This document shows, piece after piece, positions 27,657 to 35,798 of a stretch of DNA of 64,000 nucleotides (the stretch's first letter is position 1; each line of letters starts with the position of its first letter). The position numbers and the translations under genes are program-made. The notes below the pieces were generated by a model. That model ran no database searches and was not told the origin of the DNA. It saw nothing but the letters and a program-made list of their open reading frames with translations. This stretch comes from Rhizobiaceae bacterium (lineage in GTDB: Bacteria; Pseudomonadota; Alphaproteobacteria; Rhizobiales; Rhizobiaceae). The stretch covers positions 106,066 to 170,065 of the forward strand of contig JARGOF010000009.1 in assembly GCA_029212415.1 (NCBI GenBank), read 5' to 3'.

Positions 27657-29033
27657 TCAAGCCTCTTTCTCAATTGCCAAAGCGGCAGGCCTTTTGGCCA
27701 ACAGTTGCCCCAGATAATTGGTGTCTATGCCGCCTTCGATAAATGCATCATCATCAAGAATGGCGCGGTGCAGCGCTATGTTGGTCTTGACGCCGTCCAA
27801 TACGCAGATTGCAAGGATGTCGCGCATGCGTTGAAGGGCAATGGGACGGGTCTCGCCCCAGGTGATGACTTTGGCGATCATGCTGTCGTAGTGGGGTGAA
27901 ATCATTGCGCCGGACTGAATATGGGTATCGACGCGCAGACCGGTTGCCGAGGGGAACCAGACGTCCCCAACCCGACCCGGGCTTGGCCTGAAATCAGCCT
28001 CGATATCTTCGGCGTTGATCCGGCACTCAAAAGAATGACCCTGCAGCCTGATATCGTCCTGGGTCAGTTTCAACGGCTTGCCTTCGGCAATCGCGATTTG
28101 TGCTGCAACGAGATCCAGGCCCGAGATCGCCTCGGTCACCGGGTGCTCAACCTGGATGCGCGCATTCATTTCCAGGAAGTAGAATGCGTCGCGCTCGCAA
28201 TCGACGAGAAATTCCACAGTCCCCAGGCTCTTGTATCCAATATGGCGGGCAAACCGCAGGGCCGCATCGAGAATCTCATGGCGCATTTTTTCCGGCAGGC
28301 CGGGCGCGGGTGCTTCTTCGATCACCTTTTGATAGCGACGTTGAACGGAACAATCGCGCTCGCCCACGTGCAGCACTGTCTCGCCGTCACTCAGGATTTG
28401 CACCTCGACATGGCGGCCAACCGTGATCAGGCGTTCCATGTAGACGCGGCCGTCACCGAATGCGGCGGTCGCTTCGGAAACGGCCATGTCAAACATTGTT
28501 GCCAGATCTTCCACGCGGTCGACGCGTTTCATGCCACGTCCGCCGCCCCCTGAAACGGCCTTGATCAGCAAGGGAAAGCCGATATCCGGGGCAAGCGCGA
28601 TGGCTTCCTGCGGGTTCGAAACATTTCCGCCGGGCACCAAGGGTACCTTTGCGTCCACGGCATGGCGACGTGCGGTCAACTTGTCACCGACGGCTTTCAG
28701 ATGCGCGGTTTGCGGACCAATGAAGATGATCTGGTTTTCGCTGCAAGCCTCGGCCAGCTTCTCATTTTCCGACAGAAACCCATATCCCGGATGGATGGCG
28801 TCGCAACCGGTGCCGATGGCAGCTTCGACAATGGTTCCGACCTTCAGATAGCTGTCGGTAGAGCGGGCTGGACCAATGCAGACGGCGCGCGTCGCCAATT
28901 TTGCGCCCAGAGTGTCCCGATCGGCCTCGGAAACGGCCAGAACTGTTTCAATCCCCAGGGTTCGGCAGGTGCGAATAATGCGAACAGCGATTTCACCGCG
29001 GTTTGCTATCAGGATGCGTTTGATCGCGGCCAT
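27657..29033 (-). CDS. biotin carboxylase subunit (AccC-like)
   Basis: ATP-grasp enzyme that carboxylates biotin on the carrier protein with bicarbonate and ATP. Length 458 is normal. Visible motifs are IANRGEIAVRIIRTCR near the N-terminus, the glycine-rich ATP-grasp lid KAVSGGGGRGMKRV, and the active-site FLEMNARIQVEHPVTE, where Ala replaces the more usual Thr of EMNTR. It is co-transcribed with a dedicated BCCP (gap 3 bases) and carboxyltransferase (gap 1 base) rather than with acetyl-CoA carboxylase genes, so it serves this special carboxylase and not fatty acid synthesis. Confidence 0.93.
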   Translation of the reverse strand: MAAIKRILIANRGEIAVRIIRTCRTLGIETVLAVSEADRDTLGAKLATRAVCIGPARSTDSYLKVGTIVEAAIGTGCDAIHPGYGFLSENEKLAEACSENQIIFIGPQTAHLKAVGDKLTARRHAVDAKVPLVPGGNVSNPQEAIALAPDIGFPLLIKAVSGGGGRGMKRVDRVEDLATMFDMAVSEATAAFGDGRVYMERLITVGRHVEVQILSDGETVLHVGERDCSVQRRYQKVIEEAPAPGLPEKMRHEILDAALRFARHIGYKSLGTVEFLVDCERDAFYFLEMNARIQVEHPVTEAISGLDLVAAQIAIAEGKPLKLTQDDIRLQGHSFECRINAEDIEADFRPSPGRVGDVWFPSATGLRVDTHIQSGAMISPHYDSMIAKVITWGETRPIALQRMRDILAICVLDGVKTNIALHRAILDDDAFIEGGIDTNYLGQLLAKRPAALAIEKEA

Positions 29034-29036
29034 GGT

Positions 29037-29516
29037 TCAGTCCTGCTGCACGCGGATCAGAACCTGGCCGTGTTCCACAAGTTCACCGTCGGGCGCCACC
29101 AGTTCGGCCACTGTCCCGCTGATGCCGGCTGGAACAGAATTCATCAATTTCATCACCTCGATAATGCCGATGACCGTGTCGGGGTTGACCTTTGAGCCAA
29201 TTGTAACAAACGGTTCGGCGCCCGGCTTGCCTGCCTTGTAGAAGGTTCCGAGCATGGGTGAGGGGACATCAATCAGGTTGGCGTTTGTTGCCGGTTCGGT
29301 TGCGGGCAAAGCCGGCTGTGCAGGAGGCACATTTGTCGAGGCCGCAGGTGCTGTGACAACGGGTTCCATTGCGGGTGCTGCAGCCTGGCTTTGAGGCGCA
29401 GTGCGCCGCAACGACAATTTCAGATCTCCCATCTCCAATGACAATTGATCAAATGAAGACCCGTCGATCAGGGCCATGATTTCTTCAATGTCGGAATGCG
29501 TCAGCTTTTCACTCAT
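29037..29516 (-). CDS. biotin carboxyl carrier protein (AccB-like)
   Basis: A 159-residue carrier protein. An N-terminal AccB-type helical region (about 1-38) is followed by an Ala/Pro-rich linker (about 39-80) and a C-terminal biotinyl domain with the modified Lys123 in EVMKLMN. The domain includes the AccB-like thumb segment PSPMLGTFYKAGKPGAEPFV. GAGGG precedes ATG 29516. It is first in a carboxylase operon (BCCP, biotin carboxylase, carboxyltransferase, HAD, AacS). It resembles acetyl-CoA carboxylase BCCP, but the carboxyltransferase partner here is of pyruvate-carboxylase type, a mixed-origin combination. Confidence 0.92.
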   Translation of the reverse strand: MSEKLTHSDIEEIMALIDGSSFDQLSLEMGDLKLSLRRTAPQSQAAAPAMEPVVTAPAASTNVPPAQPALPATEPATNANLIDVPSPMLGTFYKAGKPGAEPFVTIGSKVNPDTVIGIIEVMKLMNSVPAGISGTVAELVAPDGELVEHGQVLIRVQQD

Positions 29517-29666
29517 GATCACCCTCAATCGGTTTTGTCGTGAAGGAAGAACCGGAGCCGGCTGGTGAATCCAGCCGCACCGCTGCCAAGGCCAAAGCTT
29601 TTCTCATTCGATCCTCCCTGGATCAATTTTGGCCGGGTTCCTCACATCCAATGCATCAGCATCAAT

Positions 29667-29696
29667 CGCCAGCTGTTTGATTTCAAACCGCTGGCG
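29667..29696. promoter_or_regulatory. 30-bp nested palindrome upstream of the carboxylase operon
   Basis: Outer arms CGCCAGC and GCTGGCG (7 bp) enclose inner arms GTTTGA and TCAAAC (6 bp) with a 2-base centre and a single T/C mismatch between them. It lies in the 260 bases between the iclR stop (29778) and the BCCP start (29516). Symmetric inner half-sites resemble IclR-family operators. A transcript hairpin at the end of iclR is the alternative, but no U-tract follows. Confidence 0.55.
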
Positions 29697-29777
29697 AGAT
29701 GGAGAAAAAGTGCCGTCCAAATCTATTGGCATTATTCAGTAAAGAGTTGCCCAGACAATGCCTTGCAGAGCTTCATG

Positions 29778-30605
29778 TCACCAAGTGAAACTCAATTTTT
29801 CCTTTTGCAGCGCAACAGCTATGTTCTCAACGGCTTCTTTAAGTGCAGACAGACAATTCTCAACCGCCTTTTGACGGTTCATCGCCTGAGCCGACCAGGT
29901 AATATTGACGGAAGCGGGCACATAGGGACCAATGCGAATGGGCATTGCTATTGAATCACGCCGGTCATCAACGACATTGCGGGACTCATCGAAATCACCG
30001 CCGAAGGCAGGATCGCGCATGGCATATCCCTGCGCCCTGACACCCTCGATCATTTTGCGGATATAGGCGTCATTTTGCGCGATACGGTCTCCCTTGCGGT
30101 TGCTCAGCTTCAGCCGTTGGAGGATCGCGTTGCGTTTGCTGTCGTCACAATAGGCAATATAGGCCCGTCCTGTGGCTGACCGCAGCATGTTTATCTGGAA
30201 GCCGATGGGGCCAAGCGGAATATTGGGAAAGTTGGACTTGGGTGCATTCGTTTCGACCACTTCCATATAGGTCAACCGGGGCATGGCCAGTACGGAAGGC
30301 CACATTATCTTGTTGGAAAGGTCACGCATGATGGGTGATGCTATTTCAATCAATTCCTGTTCGCGGTTCATCAGACTGGCGCGATCCTGCAGCGCATAAC
30401 TTGCCAGATAGGCAGCATCTGCAATGCGCTGCCAGACAACCCCTTCTTCCATCATCGTCTTGAGGATGCGCAGCAGCGAGGCTTTCGGATAGCCGGTGAT
30501 GCGGTGCAAATCGGCGAGACTGAGCGCTCCGGCGTTTTGAATGAGTTTCAGTATTTCCAACCCGCGCGCCAGCGATCTGATGGATTTGACTTGCAGCTCG
30601 GCCAT
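29778..30605 (-). CDS. IclR-family transcriptional regulator
   Basis: A 275-residue regulator. The N-terminal winged helix contains SLADLHRITGYPKASLLRILKTM, and the C-terminal ligand domain has GFQINMLRSATGRAYIAY and a DDRRDSIAMPI block; both match the IclR arrangement. It lies between the Liv-type permease and the BCCP gene on the same strand, so it is probably the local regulator of the transporter and carboxylase genes, sensing the substrate or an intermediate. Palindromes at 29667-29696, 35606-35622 and 37905-37925 are candidate sites. Confidence 0.9.
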   Translation of the reverse strand: MAELQVKSIRSLARGLEILKLIQNAGALSLADLHRITGYPKASLLRILKTMMEEGVVWQRIADAAYLASYALQDRASLMNREQELIEIASPIMRDLSNKIMWPSVLAMPRLTYMEVVETNAPKSNFPNIPLGPIGFQINMLRSATGRAYIAYCDDSKRNAILQRLKLSNRKGDRIAQNDAYIRKMIEGVRAQGYAMRDPAFGGDFDESRNVVDDRRDSIAMPIRIGPYVPASVNITWSAQAMNRQKAVENCLSALKEAVENIAVALQKEKLSFTW

Positions 30606-30659
30606 ACTCTTTCTTCGCTTTCAAAGGGACGCTTCGGTGCCGGTAACGGGCAAGGGCTC

Positions 30660-31658
30660 CTATTTTTCATTGCTGATCGACAGACGCCGTCCAATTGGCA
30701 GCAGATGCAGATTCCATTTGCGGACGACAGTGCCCCAGATGCCTTGCGGAAATACAAGTGAAAATACGATCGCTGCAGTGCCCAGCCCGATGAGATACCA
30801 AACGCCAAAGGCCGCAAAAAACGTTTCGATTATGAAGAACACGATCGCACCCAGTATGGCGCCTTCAAAGGTTCCGATCCCGCCGACCAGAACCATGAAT
30901 ATCATGTATGCTGACCATTGCACGCCAAAGTAGGTTTTCGGCTGGAAGCTGATATTCGCACCGAGCCAAAGAGCGCCGGCAATTGCGCCTCCAAAGGCTG
31001 CAAATACAAAGATCAGCCGTTTGGCCTTGAGGACGTTGACACCCAGCGAACCTGCGGCTTCGTCATTGTCCCGAATGGCCTGCAATGCGGTGCCAAACCT
31101 GCTTTGCAGCAGAAAAAACAGAAACCCCAGAACGGCTGTGGTCGACACAAGGGCAAACGTGAACAGGATCACCCGTCTTGTCTCGGGATCGTAAGCGTTC
31201 AAGGCGATCAGCGAGATGCCCGTTTCACCCTGGATCAGCGGATCAAGATTGACGAGCAGATGACAAAGCGATGCCAGCACCCACATGCCGATGGCGAACT
31301 CGCCATCCTTGAGGCGCAGCATGACAATGCTCATCGGCCAGGACAAGGCAGCAACAATGATTGCCGACAGGCCCATGGCTGCAAATACGGGCACGCCGCT
31401 GTCTGAAAGCCGAATTGCGAAATAGGCGCCAAGACCGAAGAACGCCTGTTGGCCCACGGACATGAGACCTGCAAACCCGGCCAGCGCATTCCATGTTGCG
31501 GCAAGCAGGACGTAAACAAACAGGACGACGCCGCGGCTGAGCAGGCTGTCGTTGCCACTTTGCGAAAGAAAGCAGGCAGCAAGAAAAAGCAAGGCAAAGA
31601 CCCAGACGCTGATGCGCGATGCCGTTGTCCAACGTTCAATGCGATATGAAGGGTTCAT
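30660..31658 (-). CDS. branched-chain-type ABC transporter permease (LivM-like)
   Basis: A 332-residue inner-membrane protein with about nine to ten predicted helices. Typical LivM-type motifs are visible: TWNALAGFAGLMSVGQQAFFGLGAY and the EAA-like ALQAIRDNDEAAGSLGVNVLKAKRLIFVFAAFGG. ATG 31658 overlaps the livH-like stop by ATGA. It belongs to the HAAT family, which carries amino acids, amides, urea and small acids. It is followed 54 bases later by the IclR gene. Confidence 0.9.
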   Translation of the reverse strand: MNPSYRIERWTTASRISVWVFALLFLAACFLSQSGNDSLLSRGVVLFVYVLLAATWNALAGFAGLMSVGQQAFFGLGAYFAIRLSDSGVPVFAAMGLSAIIVAALSWPMSIVMLRLKDGEFAIGMWVLASLCHLLVNLDPLIQGETGISLIALNAYDPETRRVILFTFALVSTTAVLGFLFFLLQSRFGTALQAIRDNDEAAGSLGVNVLKAKRLIFVFAAFGGAIAGALWLGANISFQPKTYFGVQWSAYMIFMVLVGGIGTFEGAILGAIVFFIIETFFAAFGVWYLIGLGTAAIVFSLVFPQGIWGTVVRKWNLHLLPIGRRLSISNEK

Positions 31659-32551
31659 TGTGTAGCCTTCCGATTTAGTCTGAGTACACTCCGCCAGTTC
31701 ATATCGCCACGCAGCAGCCGTATGAAGAGCACTGCAAAGAACACCAGGTTCCCGCCGATCAGAAAGCCCTGAGGCGCAATCTGTGCGCCCAGCGTTTGGG
31801 CCAGCCCGAGAATGATACCGCCGATAAGCGTTCCCCAAATTGTCGCCGTTCCGCCGATGACAGTGGCCTGAAATGCAAACAGCAGGAGTGCGCCGCCGGC
31901 ATAGGGGCTAAAGCTCGAGCGCATGCCCAGCGCCGCGCCCGCAATGCCGATGGTGATGAATGCAATTGCTGATGAAATCATGCGAATACGGCGGGCATCG
32001 AGCCCGATCAGGCCAGCGGTGTCGCTGTCTTGCGCTGTGGCTCTGATTGCGCGTCCTACGGGGGTGAAGGTCAGCAGGAGTTGCAGTCCACCCAGGACGA
32101 AGACCGCGGTCAGGAAGGTGTAAACGGAGATCTTTCCGACATAGAGACCGCCGCCAAGATCCCATGAATCCCATGACAGATCGCCGATGAAATTTGCCAG
32201 GGATTGGGTGTTGGCGCCAAATTGCTGGAACAGCAGATTGTCGATTACCACAGACATGCCGAATGTTGCCAGAACCGCCAGCAATGGCCCGCCGCGGCTG
32301 GAGGGTTCGAAAATGCCGCGTTCGACGATCACGCCGATCACAGCCATGGCCGGCAATACGAGCAACAGGCCAACAAATGGCGACATGCCCGTCATCTGTG
32401 AGAACAGCAGCAACATATAGGCAGCGACCACTGCCAGGGCGCCATGTGCCAGGTTGATAATCCCCATCACCGAGTAGAGAAACGCCAGCCCGGCGGCGAG
32501 TATGGCGTAATAACCACCCAGTAAAACACCCTGAACAAGAAGCCCCATCAT
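31655..32551 (-). CDS. branched-chain-type ABC transporter permease (LivH-like)
   Basis: A 298-residue membrane permease of the HAAT family with about eight helices. The N-terminal LGGYYAILAAGLAFLYSVMGIINLAHGAL is the LivH signature, and VGRAIRATAQDSDTAGLIGLDARRIRMIS is the ATPase-contact loop. It overlaps both neighbours by 4 bases, so the transporter proteins are made in a coupled manner. It pairs with the LivM-like permease at 30660-31658. Confidence 0.9.
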   Translation of the reverse strand: MMGLLVQGVLLGGYYAILAAGLAFLYSVMGIINLAHGALAVVAAYMLLLFSQMTGMSPFVGLLLVLPAMAVIGVIVERGIFEPSSRGGPLLAVLATFGMSVVIDNLLFQQFGANTQSLANFIGDLSWDSWDLGGGLYVGKISVYTFLTAVFVLGGLQLLLTFTPVGRAIRATAQDSDTAGLIGLDARRIRMISSAIAFITIGIAGAALGMRSSFSPYAGGALLLFAFQATVIGGTATIWGTLIGGIILGLAQTLGAQIAPQGFLIGGNLVFFAVLFIRLLRGDMNWRSVLRLNRKATQ

Positions 32552-33276
32552 GGTTGCACCTTTTCCTTTCTGGATGTTTTCAATCCGAAATAGGCTTCGA
32601 CGATCTGTTCGCGGGTCAGCTCGGCGGTCGGACCCTGCAGAACCACCTGACCCTCCAGCATACAGATGATCCGGTCGGAAACCTTCAGGACGCGGCCCAG
32701 ATCCTGTTCAACCAGAACAACCGTTGTCGCTGTCGCGCGCAGCTTGGGGAGAATTGAATAGACGCGGTCGACAATTGCCGGCGAAAGGCCGAGCGACACT
32801 TCGTCCAGCAGAATAATTTCGGGATTTGCGACCAATGCGCGACCAATGGCCGTGGCCTGTTGCTCGCCGCCGGACAGGGTTTCGGCCTTGGCGTGGCGTC
32901 GCTTCACGAGGTTTTCAAAAACCTCAAAGATACTGTCGATGCTCCAGTTTCCACTGCGCCCGATTTGTGCGCTGACGGCAAGATTTTCCTGCACAGTCAT
33001 CTTGGGAAACAAACGGCGCCCCTCGGGGACGAGGCTTAAGCCGCGCTTGACCCGTTGGTGCGCGGGAAGCGCCCCGATATCCTGTCCATTGAAGTGGATG
33101 CTGCCCTTGCTCGCCCGGTGGCTGCCTGCAATGGCACGCATCAAGGTGGTTTTCCCCGCCCCATTGGCGCCAACAATGGCCAGGACTTCGCCGGCATTCA
33201 CATCAAGATCAACACCGCGAACCGCCTTGAGCAGACCGTGGCATACTTCCAGATTTCTGATCTCCAGCTGTGTCAT
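32548..33276 (-). CDS. branched-chain-type ABC transporter ATPase (LivF-like)
   Basis: A 242-residue ATPase. Walker A is GANGAGKT, signature LSGGEQQ, Walker B in EIILLDEVSLGLSP and H-loop around VLVEQDLG (Gln variant EQD, as in LivF). Its stop and start overlap neighbours by 4 bases. It forms the ATPase heterodimer with the LivG-like protein. Confidence 0.92.
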   Translation of the reverse strand: MTQLEIRNLEVCHGLLKAVRGVDLDVNAGEVLAIVGANGAGKTTLMRAIAGSHRASKGSIHFNGQDIGALPAHQRVKRGLSLVPEGRRLFPKMTVQENLAVSAQIGRSGNWSIDSIFEVFENLVKRRHAKAETLSGGEQQATAIGRALVANPEIILLDEVSLGLSPAIVDRVYSILPKLRATATTVVLVEQDLGRVLKVSDRIICMLEGQVVLQGPTAELTREQIVEAYFGLKTSRKEKVQP

Positions 33277-34034
33277 TCTACGCCGTGTCCCATATAGGCT
33301 TCAACAACGGCTGCATCGGACATGACAGCGTCAGGTATTCCGTCTGCAATGATTTTTCCTGCATCCATGCAAATCAAACGCTCCGCCACCTGCAACAGCA
33401 CGTGAACGATATGTTCAATCCAGATGATTGATGTGCCACGGGCGCGAATGTTCCTGATAATGTCGACCAGTGCATCAGCCTCGGCATCCGTCAGTCCACC
33501 CCCGACCTCGTCCAGCAGGATCACTTTGGGTTTTGTTGCCACTGCGCGCGCAACTTCGAGGCGTTTTCGGTCGAGAAGGCCAAGGGTTTCCGCCCGGCGA
33601 TTGGCCAGATGAAGCATATCGCAAAGCCTCAGGGCATCCACTGTGCGATCATAGGCCTCATCGTTGGAGATATTTTCTCCGAATGATGCGCCTATGTAGA
33701 CGTTTTCAAATGTCGAAAGTCCGCTGAAGGGCTTTGGCACCTGATGGGTGCGCACCAATCCGGCCCGGCACATGCCTGGCGCGTCGGTTGCCGTCACTTC
33801 CTGTCCGTCAAACCAGATCGTGCCGAAGGTCGGCTTGTAGGCGCCGGACAGGCAGGCAAGGAGAGTGGACTTTCCAGCGCCGTTCGGTCCGACTATGCCG
33901 ATTGCTTCTCCGGCAGCAACGTCCAGGTTGACCTCGCTCAAGGCGGCCAGAGCGCCAAACGACTTGCCCAGATCATGTGCTGTCAGAATAGGGGCGGTGG
34001 TGTCTCCACCGCCCCCAATGTTCCTATCAACCAT
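33273..34034 (-). CDS. branched-chain-type ABC transporter ATPase (LivG-like)
   Basis: A 253-residue ATPase. Walker A is GPNGAGKS and Walker B KVILLDEVGGGL. The signature region reads LGLLDRKRLEVARAV, lacking the LSGGQ core; such degenerate LivG-type signatures occur in related importers. The start ATG overlaps the binding-protein stop by 8 bases. The first codons, encoding an unusual N-terminus with four successive glycines, coincide with a strong GC-rich hairpin at 33991-34015. Confidence 0.88.
   Translation of the reverse strand: MVDRNIGGGGDTTAPILTAHDLGKSFGALAALSEVNLDVAAGEAIGIVGPNGAGKSTLLACLSGAYKPTFGTIWFDGQEVTATDAPGMCRAGLVRTHQVPKPFSGLSTFENVYIGASFGENISNDEAYDRTVDALRLCDMLHLANRRAETLGLLDRKRLEVARAVATKPKVILLDEVGGGLTDAEADALVDIIRNIRARGTSIIWIEHIVHVLLQVAERLICMDAGKIIADGIPDAVMSDAAVVEAYMGHGVE
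33991..34015 (-). terminator. GC-rich hairpin within the start of the LivG-like gene, after the binding-protein stop
   Basis: The arms GGGGCGGTGG and CCACCGCCCC form a perfect 10-bp stem with a 5-base loop. It lies 12 bases after the substrate-binding-protein stop (34027) on the minus strand and is embedded in livG codons. On the transcript it is followed by TATTCTG, a weak tail. It probably attenuates transcription or shields the 3' end of the binding-protein mRNA, as at the other two importer loci. Confidence 0.55.
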
Positions 34035-35346
34035 CGTAAGGGATCAACTTTGCCTGAACCGGTACATTGGGATCCGTCGTGTTTTCCGTCACGACATAGT
34101 CCAGAGGATAGTCGCCGCCTGAGGCTTCAACCCATTGTGTTCCGAAAATCGGACCATGGGCAACGTTTGGCACAGGTCCGCTGGAAAAATCGACGACCCC
34201 ACCGATCGTGTCGGTCTTCAGACCGGCAATGGCAGCGGCCACACCGTCGCGATCCTTCGGATTGCCACTGGCTTCAAGTGCGGCAATGCCCACCTCGATC
34301 AATGACATGCTTGCGCCCAGTTGCTGAATCCACTGACGTCCTTCAGTTGTTTCGTAATCGGCAGCGAATTGATCAGCAGAAACACCGGTCAAGGGTGACG
34401 TGTAGGGCATGGCCCGGTGCCAATAGGCGGCGCTTGCCAGCTTGGGACCGAGAGACCCCATCGCTTCGATATCCGATGGGAACAGTCCCATTTTGGCGAC
34501 CTGTGCAATCTTGACGGTGCGGGTGAAGCCCTGTTGGGTTGCCTGACGCCAGAAAGTGATGAAATCCGGTGGCAAGGCGAAGGAATTGAATATTTCACAG
34601 CCTTCTTCTTTGAAGATAGCAATCTGGCTGGAATAGTCCGTTGTGAAGTTCTCATAGGCACCCGGATCAACGACGGTAAATCCGGCGGCTTCGAGCTGCG
34701 GCACCATGACAGCGCGCACGGCATTGCCGTCAGCATCATTGGGGTAGAGAACACCGACCTTCTTGTTGGTTTCGATGAGATTCCATTGAGCCGTATAGGC
34801 TTTGACGAATTCACCAACGCCAAATCCGAAGTGATAGCTGTATTTGAAGGGTGAAGGCTCATTGGGCTTTGCGCCACGGCCAAAATACCAGGCTTCCCAG
34901 GGCATCACGGTCGATATGCAGGGCACACCAGCCGCTTCGCAGGCGTCGGCAACCGGGTTGATGGTTTCCGGCGTACTGGACGCCAGGATCATGTCGACAT
35001 TGTCGTCATTGATCAGACTATTGGCCAATTGTGCGGCACGCGAAGGGTCAGACTGGGTGTCGCGATCCAGAATTTCGACCGCATAGGTTTTTCCACCGAT
35101 ACTCAAACCATCAGCAAGCGCTTTGCGTGCCTGCGCCAAGACATAGGCGTCACCTTCACCAAAACCGGCCAGCGGGCCGGAACGTGGCGATATGAAACCA
35201 ATCTTCAGCGTTTCACTGGATTGTGCATTTGCAGCGCGCATACCAAATGCCGTGAAAGCGCCAACCGTTGCAGCGCCCTGCAGGAACTGACGCCGTGGCA
35301 GTCTGATATTCGATACCGTATTCCTGTATTTTTCAGTGGAATTCAT
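34027..35346 (-). CDS. Tat-exported Liv-type substrate-binding protein
   Basis: A 439-residue periplasmic receptor. The N-terminus has a twin-arginine signal, PRRQFLQGAATVGAFTAFG, ending at ANAQ, so it should be exported folded by Tat; most Liv receptors use Sec. The mature part opens ETLKIGFISPRSGPLAGFG, the periplasmic-binding fold type I opening of Peripla_BP_6. GGGAGAG precedes ATG 35346. It is first in its transport operon. The ligand is unknown; the adjoining carboxylase operon suggests a small, metabolisable compound taken up for the pathway. Confidence 0.87.
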   Translation of the reverse strand: MNSTEKYRNTVSNIRLPRRQFLQGAATVGAFTAFGMRAANAQSSETLKIGFISPRSGPLAGFGEGDAYVLAQARKALADGLSIGGKTYAVEILDRDTQSDPSRAAQLANSLINDDNVDMILASSTPETINPVADACEAAGVPCISTVMPWEAWYFGRGAKPNEPSPFKYSYHFGFGVGEFVKAYTAQWNLIETNKKVGVLYPNDADGNAVRAVMVPQLEAAGFTVVDPGAYENFTTDYSSQIAIFKEEGCEIFNSFALPPDFITFWRQATQQGFTRTVKIAQVAKMGLFPSDIEAMGSLGPKLASAAYWHRAMPYTSPLTGVSADQFAADYETTEGRQWIQQLGASMSLIEVGIAALEASGNPKDRDGVAAAIAGLKTDTIGGVVDFSSGPVPNVAHGPIFGTQWVEASGGDYPLDYVVTENTTDPNVPVQAKLIPYDG

Positions 35347-35605
35347 GATTCTCTCCCAAATGAATTGACCTTTTGAACGGTCGGTCGAACCAGGGAAGGG
35401 ATCGCTCATCTGTTAAACCAGCGATAGACGCGGCTTGATGATCTGGCCCAGCCAATGGTCCGGCAAACCGGTGTTGGTACATGAAATTAGCGAAATCCTC
35501 CTCCGACCAATTCTCATCGCGCAATATGTTCTAACTGATACGCGCACCATCAGCACCACACAAAATAGATTTTTTGTCTCCATTCGTAAGCCGCGAAGTG
35601 TAGCG

Positions 35606-35622
35606 ATTTCACTGAGTGAAAT
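35606..35622. promoter_or_regulatory. 17-bp palindrome ATTTCACT-G-AGTGAAAT, candidate IclR operator
   Basis: Perfect 8-bp arms flank a single central base, about 260 bases upstream of the binding-protein start. The half-site GTGAAAT reappears as an everted pair at 37905-37925 in the SDR promoter. IclR-family operators are often palindromes of this size, and an iclR gene lies in this cluster. Confidence 0.5.
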
Positions 35623-35750
35623 GCCAAATCGGGCCGTTTGGCCTTCTGCAAACAGTGCCTGCCTGTCGTTGATTCAGGGCGTTGAGACACCGCCGGAACC
35701 CACACGATTGTTTTCTGATCAGCGATTCAATTGCAGATTACAGCAGGAAG

Positions 35751-35785
35751 AGCTTCGCCAGACACGGATCTGGTCCGGCGAAGCT
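35751..35785 (-). terminator. hairpin after the Tm-1-like gene
   Basis: The arms AGCTTCGCC and GGCGAAGCT are perfect 9-bp complements around 17 bases, beginning 14 bases after the Tm-1-like stop on the minus strand. The tail is only mildly U-rich. It separates the SDR/Tm-1 unit from the transporter unit. Confidence 0.5.
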
Positions 35786-35798
35786 ATTGAATTTGCAT

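Larger units (their letters stand above)
35347..35798. other. intergenic region: promoter of Liv-type operon and terminator of Tm-1-like gene
   Basis: About 450 bases with no convincing gene. It contains the 17-bp palindrome at 35606-35622 and the hairpin at 35751-35785. A 140-codon plus-strand frame from 35435 overlaps the next gene in antisense and has no recognisable domain. Confidence 0.55.

Noticed and set aside
26438..27742. 434-codon open frame on the plus strand
   Set aside because: Antisense to the carboxyltransferase and the end of the biotin carboxylase gene, with no recognisable domain.
29559..29577. CGGCTGG-N5-CCAGCCG hairpin upstream of the BCCP gene, considered as terminator of iclR
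   Set aside because: Short stem, no U-tract on the minus strand, and close to the start codon; too weak to call.
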